From Lewinella sp050633125 (lineage in GTDB: Bacteria > Bacteroidota > Bacteroidia > Chitinophagales > Saprospiraceae): a DNA stretch of 64,000 nucleotides. Positions 1-7,700 of the stretch are shown piece after piece (positions within the stretch are counted from its first letter, which is position 1; each line of letters begins with the position of its first letter). Below the pieces are notes generated by a model. It was not told where the DNA came from. It was given only the letters and a program-made list of their open reading frames with translations, and made no database searches. The position numbers were made by a program, and so were the translations under genes. The DNA lies in assembly GCF_050633125.1 (NCBI RefSeq), contig NZ_JBOEFX010000110.1, forward strand, positions 1-64,000. Direction: 5' to 3'.

Positions 1-2
1 CC

Positions 3-3000
3 ACGCCACCGAGCATCAGCTGTCCCGCAGACGCTACGGTAGAGTGTGGCATGTCAACAGCCCCAGCTGCTACGGGCATGGCCACTGGTACCGACGTATG
101 CGGCACTGTAGCGATTACCTTCAGTGATAGTTCTGTCCTTGGCTGTGGCAACACTGAAACGATCACGCGTACTTGGACGGCTACCGATGAGTGTGGTAAC
201 CCTAATACTTGTGTGCAGATCATTACGATCGTAGACACCACGCCACCGAGCATCAGCTGCCCCGCAGACGCTACGGTAGAGTGTGGCATGTCAACAGCCC
301 CATCAGCTACGGGCATGGCCACTGGTTCGGACGTATGCGGCACTGTAGCGATTACCTTCAGTGATAGTTCTGTCCTTGGCTGTGGCAACACCGAAACGAT
401 CACTCGCACCTGGACGGCTACTGATGAGTGTGGTAATCCTAGTACTTGTGTACAAATTATCACCGTCGTAGACACCACGCCTCCTGCCATCAATTGCCCC
501 CCTGATATGGTGGTAGAATGTGGTATGTCTACAGACATTGCTGCCACTGGTTCTGCCACCGGTAGCGATGTCTGCGGTGGTGTAATTGTTACTTTCAGTG
601 ATAGTTCCGTTCCCGGTTGTGGGAATACAGAAACGATTACTCGTACGTGGACAGCGACCGATGAATGTGGTAATCCGAATACTTGTGTGCAGATCATCAC
701 CGTAGTGGATACTACGCCACCGGCCTTCGACTTGGTTTGCCAAGTAGACCAGACCTTTACGACCGAAGGCGGAGCTGTTTGCCCTGCCGAGGCGATGATA
801 TCCCTGACCGCAGGTGAAGAAATTACCGTGAATGACAGCTGGATAGTCGGAGGGAACATTGTTCCTTCCCTATCTGGCTGTATTAGTGATATCTGTAGTG
901 ACGAAGAAGACCAGGTGGTTACAGTGGATGACATTACAGTAACCGACGACGGAACCTGTAGTCGCAACATCGCCGTGACGTTCATTGCGACGGACCCTTG
1001 CGGCAACGACTCCGAACCTTTTGTCCTTAACTATACTTTCCTGGACGATACGGCTCCGGTGTTCAACGAAGCTTGTATGGTGAATTTGGTGGTGGACATT
1101 AGTGATACGAACCTATGCCCAGCAGAGGTAACCATTTCGCTCGACGAAGGAGACGAAATCACGGTGAACGACATCTTTACGGTGGGCGGCATTGCGGTAG
1201 ACAATCTCGCGGGCTGTGTATTTGATAATTGTAAGGTCGCCGATGAGCTTACGATTACCGTAGATGATATCACCGTAACGGACAGCGGCACTTGTAGCCG
1301 TGAGATTAGCGTGACCTTCATCGCCGATGATGGTTGCGGCAACTTTTCTGAGCCGTTTACTTATACCTATAGCGTCTTTGATACAAAAGGCCCGGAAGTC
1401 ACTTTCAACGGCATTCCCGATGGCGGCACTTACGTAGTGGAATGCAACTTGGCTGACCCAACCTGGGATCCGCTCATCGCGTCGACAGACGTGACGATTA
1501 CCGATGCTTGTTCCGCAGTCGACTTTGCTACGCTCACCGTAGAATTGACACAGCTGTACGACGGGCCTTGTGTGAATAATTTACTTACCCGTTGGCAGCA
1601 AGTCTTTACGGTGCAGGATGTTTGCGGTAACGAAACGGTTTACACCCTCTTTACTGAGATTGTGGATACGACTGCCCCCGAATTCAACTTCTCACCCACC
1701 GATTATACGGTGGAATGTGACGCTGAGATCGGTATGCCAAACCTCCAGGCGTTCGATTCTTGTTCCGATGTGGTATACGACTTTACAGAAGTACGTACCG
1801 ATGGTGACTGCCTAAATAACTATACGCTGACGCGTACCTGGACAGCTACGGATGGTTGTGGTAACGCCAGTAACGAAGTGCAGATCATTACTTTGGAGGA
1901 CACTACTCCTCCTGTGATCGAGTTCAGTGACGGCTACATCAACCAGTACGAACCTGGACAGGATGTATTTGTAGAGTGTTCGGAATACGGCAACATCTCG
2001 CAATTGATAGCGAACTCCGCTTTCGCTTATGATAATTGTAGTGGGCTGGTGGAAGTTGATTACGAATTGGAAGATCTTGGCACCTTCAATTGTCTGGAGG
2101 TCGGCTATTCTGGTCACTTGATAAGTACCTGGAGAAGTAAAGACGACTGTGGCAACGAAAGCGTAGCAACCATCAATTGGTACCTGGTAGACGAAACAGC
2201 TCCAGTTTTCCAAGGAATACCTGAGGACGTTTGCGCAAGTACATTACCGCCTGTTCCTAACGTACAAGCGGTGGATGATTGTGAGTTTGCAACGCTTACT
2301 TTTGCTCAGTCTGATCCGATTGATTGCGTAGGCGGGCAGTACATCGAACGCACCTGGACAGCGATGGACTTGTGTGGCAACACCGCCACCGCTACTCAGC
2401 GCATTACCCTGAGTGATGCCAGTAGCCCGACCATTACGATCGACTATCCTGGATTTGGGGTCGTGGCCGATGGCGATCAGCTAGAACTACCGATTGATTG
2501 CAACCAGCCTGTCGAGCTATCGGTGGCTGACTTGGAGGCTGCTATTCAGGTAGAAGATGGTTGTAGTGACCCGACTTTCAGCATTGAGCTTAATTTAATG
2601 ACCGAAGGCAACTGTCGGGAAGATGGCTATGTGGCTCGTTATCGTCTAAACGTGATCGCAGTGGATGATTGCGGCAATACCGCCAATCTTGGCCTGATAA
2701 TCGACTTTGTGGATACGACGCCTCCCGTCATAACAGGCGCATCGATGATTACTGTAAACTGCGGGGAGGATATTCCTACCCTAATTGCCGAAGATGCTTG
2801 TGGTGATATTGATATTACGACTTACGTGGATAGTGCGCCCATCATAGGAGGTTGTGCGAACGATCCGCAAGTGATAGAAAGGGTGTGGACGGTGAGTGAT
2901 GTATGTGGAAATACATCTACGTTTACCCAAATCATTAACGTGGTGGACCTTAGTGGGCCGGTATTCAGTGGCGTTCCTGCTGGAACTTGTAACAACACAA

Positions 3001-4277
3001 CACTGACGGCGAATGTGACAGCTTTTGACGAGTGCTCTGGTATGCCTGCGGACGTGACCCTGAGTGAAGTGATGAGTGACGAACCTGGTTGTGGTCAAGT
3101 GCTCACTCGTACCTGGTCGGCCACCGATGTTTGTGGCAATACCTCTACGGCTACACAGCAAGTATTCTTTATGGATAACGATGTACCGATGATCAGCTTT
3201 AGCCACCCCTTGTTGGTGGGGCTGCAAAGCGGTGACGAGTTGTTCCTTTCCGTAGGTGACGGATTTGGTGACCCTCATGATCCTCTGATTTTTACAGCCG
3301 ATGCTGTGAGTGTAACGGATAACTGTGCGGCAAATATTGCTAGCGTAGTGGGTGTGGAGATCACTGTCTCGGAGGACTGCGAAACCGACGGTTTTTTGGC
3401 GCAGTACAATTACAAGTGGATTGCTACTGATCCTTGCGGCAATTCGGCGAAAACGAGTCTTACGGTCTTCTACGTTGATGGCAACGCACCTGACTTTTTC
3501 AATGTGCCAGCGGATGTCACCGTCTTCTGTGCGGATGTACCCAATGTAGCAAACATAGAAGTAAGTGATGACTTTGACGAAGAGGTGGATGTTGTTTTCA
3601 CCGAAACACAAGCAAGTACTCCGAGTGGTGTATTGATTACCCGCACTTGGACAGCGACGGATGATTGTGGTAATACCAGCGAAGCGGAGCAGCATATTTT
3701 GGTTGCTAACAACGACCTCACAGCCTCCTTCAGTTATGGCAACGTGATTGCCTGTAATAGTCAGAACAATCGTTTGGGCGTGACGGTCAATGGTGGTACG
3801 CCCCCTTATAGTTATGCTTGGCAGCTGACGACTCCGCTGGAAGATGGTTACATTACCAGTGACCCTACCCGACGAGGTATACTGTTCACGATGGGCTACA
3901 TTACCCAAACGTTTACGGTGATGATCACGGACGCGAATGGTTGCCAGCTGGTCGCAGCGGTGACGATTGTCTGTGATTACTCTGGCGAAGAGGGAGACTT
4001 TACCGGAAACGGTAATGACAGCTCCATCAGCATGAATGTGTACCCCAACCCTACCAATGAGCAATTGATGGTGAAAGCCAAGGTGCAGGAAGACACGCCG
4101 GTGACGGTAGCCATGTACAACCTCTTCGGTCAGGAACTCTTCCGTCAGGAAATGGATGCTTGGGCACCAGAAGGACTACGCATTGACACCCGTCGTTTCC
4201 CTAACGGGACTTACTTGCTGCGCCTAACGGCTGGTGAACAGGAAGTGCAGACGCGAGAAGTGGTGATTTTGCATTAA
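3..4277 (+). CDS. Giant cysteine-rich T9SS-secreted adhesin-like protein (5' partial)
   Basis: The reading frame is open from the left edge (frame begins at base 3), so the start and signal peptide lie outside the window; the Met at 51 is internal. The visible part opens with three tandem 79-residue HYR/Ig-like units (motifs ISCPADATVECG, RTWTATDECGN). These are followed by two copies of a module with GTCSR and many further CGN-containing beta-sandwich units. The C-terminus is a type A T9SS sorting domain (VYPNPTNEQ, GTYLLRL, ending VVILH), so the product should cross the outer membrane by T9SS and be attached to or released from the cell surface. From about base 715 onward it is a paralogue of the next gene (4725-10628). 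A strong terminator follows the stop. The adhesive or structural role is inferred from the family. Confidence 0.9.
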   Translation, partial: TPPSISCPADATVECGMSTAPAATGMATGTDVCGTVAITFSDSSVLGCGNTETITRTWTATDECGNPNTCVQIITIVDTTPPSISCPADATVECGMSTAPSATGMATGSDVCGTVAITFSDSSVLGCGNTETITRTWTATDECGNPSTCVQIITVVDTTPPAINCPPDMVVECGMSTDIAATGSATGSDVCGGVIVTFSDSSVPGCGNTETITRTWTATDECGNPNTCVQIITVVDTTPPAFDLVCQVDQTFTTEGGAVCPAEAMISLTAGEEITVNDSWIVGGNIVPSLSGCISDICSDEEDQVVTVDDITVTDDGTCSRNIAVTFIATDPCGNDSEPFVLNYTFLDDTAPVFNEACMVNLVVDISDTNLCPAEVTISLDEGDEITVNDIFTVGGIAVDNLAGCVFDNCKVADELTITVDDITVTDSGTCSREISVTFIADDGCGNFSEPFTYTYSVFDTKGPEVTFNGIPDGGTYVVECNLADPTWDPLIASTDVTITDACSAVDFATLTVELTQLYDGPCVNNLLTRWQQVFTVQDVCGNETVYTLFTEIVDTTAPEFNFSPTDYTVECDAEIGMPNLQAFDSCSDVVYDFTEVRTDGDCLNNYTLTRTWTATDGCGNASNEVQIITLEDTTPPVIEFSDGYINQYEPGQDVFVECSEYGNISQLIANSAFAYDNCSGLVEVDYELEDLGTFNCLEVGYSGHLISTWRSKDDCGNESVATINWYLVDETAPVFQGIPEDVCASTLPPVPNVQAVDDCEFATLTFAQSDPIDCVGGQYIERTWTAMDLCGNTATATQRITLSDASSPTITIDYPGFGVVADGDQLELPIDCNQPVELSVADLEAAIQVEDGCSDPTFSIELNLMTEGNCREDGYVARYRLNVIAVDDCGNTANLGLIIDFVDTTPPVITGASMITVNCGEDIPTLIAEDACGDIDITTYVDSAPIIGGCANDPQVIERVWTVSDVCGNTSTFTQIINVVDLSGPVFSGVPAGTCNNTTLTANVTAFDECSGMPADVTLSEVMSDEPGCGQVLTRTWSATDVCGNTSTATQQVFFMDNDVPMISFSHPLLVGLQSGDELFLSVGDGFGDPHDPLIFTADAVSVTDNCAANIASVVGVEITVSEDCETDGFLAQYNYKWIATDPCGNSAKTSLTVFYVDGNAPDFFNVPADVTVFCADVPNVANIEVSDDFDEEVDVVFTETQASTPSGVLITRTWTATDDCGNTSEAEQHILVANNDLTASFSYGNVIACNSQNNRLGVTVNGGTPPYSYAWQLTTPLEDGYITSDPTRRGILFTMGYITQTFTVMITDANGCQLVAAVTIVCDYSGEEGDFTGNGNDSSISMNVYPNPTNEQLMVKAKVQEDTPVTVAMYNLFGQELFRQEMDAWAPEGLRIDTRRFPNGTYLLRLTAGEQEVQTREVVILH
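4..714 (+). repeat. Three tandem 237-bp repeats encoding 79-residue units
   Basis: Units run 4-240, 241-477 and 478-714, each exactly 237 bp. Units 1 and 2 are nearly identical at DNA level, with only scattered substitutions (for example Ala to Ser in the APxATG stretch). Unit 3 is clearly more diverged. More units probably lie left of the window edge. Confidence 0.95.
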
Positions 4278-4327
4278 TTTTTTTCGTGCGGAGTGCTTGG
4301 TGCGGAGTGCTTTACATGACTAAAGGG

Positions 4328-4362
4328 CGCCTCGGGACGATTGTTCCGAGGCGTTTTTTTTT
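4328..4362 (+). terminator. Rho-independent terminator
   Basis: A perfect 8-bp stem CGCCTCGG/CCGAGGCG (4328-4335 with 4346-4353) and a 10-base loop are followed by nine Ts. It lies 50 bp after the stop of the first giant gene. Confidence 0.93.
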
Positions 4363-4399
4363 GAACCCTATGAGGGATTATAAGGGCATTTAAGGAAGG
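4361..4399 (+). repeat. Intergenic repeat, copy A
   Basis: The 30 bases at 4370-4399 are identical to the reverse complement of 20357-20386. The flanking TTGAACC extends the match to 39 bases with two differences. Both copies are intergenic. Confidence 0.85.
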
Positions 4400-4408
4400 G
4401 AATTACAG

Positions 4409-4426
4409 GGTAAATTCGAATTTACC
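4409..4426. repeat. Perfect 18-bp palindrome
   Basis: GGTAAATTC followed by GAATTTACC is fully self-complementary. An outer AGGGAA (4397-4402) and TTCCCT (4427-4432) extend the symmetry with a 6-base offset on the left. It could be an operator or part of a mobile or repetitive element; the sequence does not decide. Confidence 0.6.
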
Positions 4427-4724
4427 TTCCCTAGCGGGAAGAGTACCGTACCGCCCGATGCCAATCGCAGGGATGGCATGGCCACAAATTCGACTATTGT
4501 AAAAAAAGCCCATATGACACTTACCTTTTGCATCTACCAGGCCATATACCTGGGAGGAAATAATATTCAACACACCATTCAGAATATTTTGTATTAGAAA
4601 CTTATAAATATGAAAATCGCCTTCTTGTTTTCCCGCTGATAAGAAAAAAAACGCTCCTGCACTTACCTGCGGACGATCAAGATACATATACTCAAAAACG
4701 TAATACTCACAAACATTTATACAA

Positions 4725-7700
4725 ATGAAAAACTCCAGTTCTTTTTACTATGCTAAGTCCTTTAATGGGGAAAAGCCAAAGATACGTGCGTCCGTTATTC
4801 CCCCCGTTTGGCGTAGGTGGCTCTTGTTGAGCGTGATGGCCATGACCATGCTTTTTGGTTCGGCGCAGGCGCAAACATATTTTGGCGATCTACTTATTAC
4901 CCAGCAATCCGAAATAGACAATTTCAATTATACCGAAGTAACAGGATATGTGTATATCACAGGTACTGGGATCGCCAATTTAGACGGTTTGTCGGAACTC
5001 ACTACAGTCGGCAATTATTTCTTTCTCTTCAACACCAACGTCGAGCACGTTGACGGGCTGGGAAATCTTGCTACCACCGGCGATTTTTTATATTTTGTTA
5101 CTAACCCTCTACTGACTGAAATAGATGGCCTGTCCAACTTCACTTCCGCAAATGGAGGGGTGTATTTTGACGACAACGATCAATTGACCAACCTGGACGG
5201 AATGATTGGTCTGACGACTACCGCAACGATTGCGGTGAGAGGTAATGCAGTGATATCAGACGTAAGTGGTTTAGGGTCGGTTACGACAATGAATGGTGGA
5301 TTAGAAGTTACCAGTAATCCTATGTTGTCAGACTGCTGCGTACCCTACGAATTGGAAGACCTGGCCGCCTACGTTTCTTATTTCGGTAATGCTCCCGGCT
5401 GTAATTCTTCATCCGAGGTGGAAGCAGCTTGTGCTGGATGCGATTTAGCTATCGACCAAATCAATACTACAATGCCCTCCTGCAGCGGCAATGACGATGG
5501 CTCCATTACCGTCAGTGCCAGTTGTGAAGACTGCGCTGGTATTCAATATTCCATTGGTAACGGCTTTCAGCCGGAAAACGTTTTCGATGGGCTTACCGCC
5601 GGCGCCTACACCGTGACGGTACAGGACAGTGGCAATCCCTCTTTGTGCCAGGTCGTGGAAACGGGAGTAGTTGTAGAAGCATCAATCGCTGATTGCTGTG
5701 ATTTGGAGATTACGGGTACCAGCACGACAATGACCTCCTGTCCAAACAGTGCAGACGGTTCCCTTACGGTAAACGCCAGTTGTACAACCTGTGACGGTTT
5801 GGAATACAGTATTGGCGGTGATTTTCAGCCCGAAAGCACTTTTGATAACGTGCCTGCTGGTACGGTAACAGTAACTGTACGGGACACGGGTGACCCGGAA
5901 GGATGTACGGCTATGGAAATCGGTGTAGTCATTCCAGCCGATGAGGATACCGAAGCCCCCGAAATCACCTGCCCCGCCCCTATCGTGGTGAGTAATGACC
6001 CCGGTTTCTGTGCAGCAACCATCACCGCGCTGCCCGCTGCGACAGCAACCGATAATTGTGCCACCTTTGAAGGGGCCGAGGTGCTGGTACTCTGGGATAG
6101 ATTAACCGACGAAGGAACTTGTAGCCTCATCAGTAGCTTACGTAATGCGGGCTTTGCGGTGACGCTCAGCGACGTACCGGAAAACGAGTGGGATGGTACC
6201 AACCCTTCCCCTTCGGGCTTCGATGCCGTGATTCACCTAAATTGTATCACCTGGTTCCAGGCGATGCCGGTATCCGGGCAGAACGCACTGGTAGATTATG
6301 TCTATAGCGAAGGGGGTACCTTTATAGGTTCAGAATGGACCGCCTACGATATTGCGGTGAATATTGGATATGGTAGCATGACTGACTTGGTGCTGCTGGA
6401 TTACAACGGCTTCAGTTACGGAGAGCGGACCTACACCACATTAGCCGGACAGGAAAACCACCCACTGCTGACCAATGTGTCCAGTACCTTCGGCATCAAT
6501 CGAAGCGGATATAATGTTGGTGGCGTAAAAACCTTTGCCACCAACCCTGTGCAAACGCTAATGACCTCGGCCAGCGGAGCTGCGGTAGCACTACGAGAAT
6601 TGGATAACGGCGGCAAGATTGTAAACATGCAACACTCTGGTTCAGAGGGTAGTTTTTTTGGTACTAGCTCCGTTTTAGAAGACAACAACATCCAGCAGCT
6701 CTACATCAACGGCGTAGACTTCCATGATGGAGAAGTTGGCAACTCCGCTGGCGGCCAGATCACCATCACTGGCGCGCCTGACCTGTGCAGTCGCGTTCCG
6801 GTAGGCGAATACCTGCTCACCTACACCGCATCTGACGGCAACGGCAACAGTGACGCCTGTACCGTCACCCTGACGGTAGAAGATGCTGATGCACCAACGG
6901 TATTTTGCCGCAACCTTACCGTAAACATTGGCGAAGACGAAATGGTGACCATCACCACCGACCAGGTGCTCAACGGTATCGTAGATAACTGTACGGGAAT
7001 CACCTACTCGCTTTCAGAAGACACCTTCGACTGTGAGGACGTAGGAACGACGCAAATGGTCACCCTCACTGCTACCGACGGTGGCGACAATTCCGGCAGT
7101 TGCCTGGCAATGATCACCGTAAACGACGATTTTGGTTTCTGCTGTGACCTGGAGATTATTAACGTAGCAACGGTTGATCCGCTCTGCCCCGATGGCACGG
7201 ACGGTTCGATCACCGTAGATGCCAACTGTACCACCTGTGACGGTATCGAATACAGCATCGGTGCAGGCTTCCAGCCTGGTAATGTTTTCACCGGCCTCAG
7301 TGCAGGCACCTTCACGGTAACAGCCCGCGATACGGGTAATGATGATTGTGAGGAAATGGAATTTAACGTGACGATCAACGACGGTGTAGATACCGAAGCT
7401 CCCGTTTTTGATCTGGCTTGCCAAATTGACCAGACTTTCTTTACCGAAGATGGCAATGTCTGCCCCGCCGACGCGACGATTTCGCTGAGCGAAGGCGATG
7501 AGATTGATGTATTTACCGGCTGGACGGTCGGCGGTATTTCGATCCCAGCCCTCCAGGGTTGTTTATCAGATAATTGTACAGAAGAAGCCGACTTGACCAT
7601 CATCGTTGACGACATCACCATCACCAACGAAGGTACCTGTAGCCGTACGATTACCGTTACCTTCTTGGCGGAAGATGAATCTGAAAATGTCTCTGAAGCA

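Larger units (their letters stand above)
4278..4724. other. Intergenic region between the two giant paralogues
   Basis: This 447-bp stretch holds a terminator (4328-4362), one copy of a short intergenic repeat (4361-4399) and a perfect 18-bp palindrome (4409-4426). It also serves as the upstream region of the next giant gene. A 94-codon minus-strand frame crosses it but runs into the palindrome and has no recognisable features, so I do not call it a gene. I could not pick a convincing promoter for the gene at 4725. Confidence 0.6.

Noticed and set aside
2781..4064. Long minus-strand frame (427 codons) opposite the first giant gene
   Set aside because: It is antisense to clearly coding T9SS sequence. 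Its length follows from the biased codon use of the real gene, and the product has no recognisable domain.
4403..4687. 94-codon minus-strand frame in the intergenic region before the second giant gene
   Set aside because: It ends inside a perfect palindrome, has no family-like motifs or convincing start, and covers the upstream control region of a real gene.
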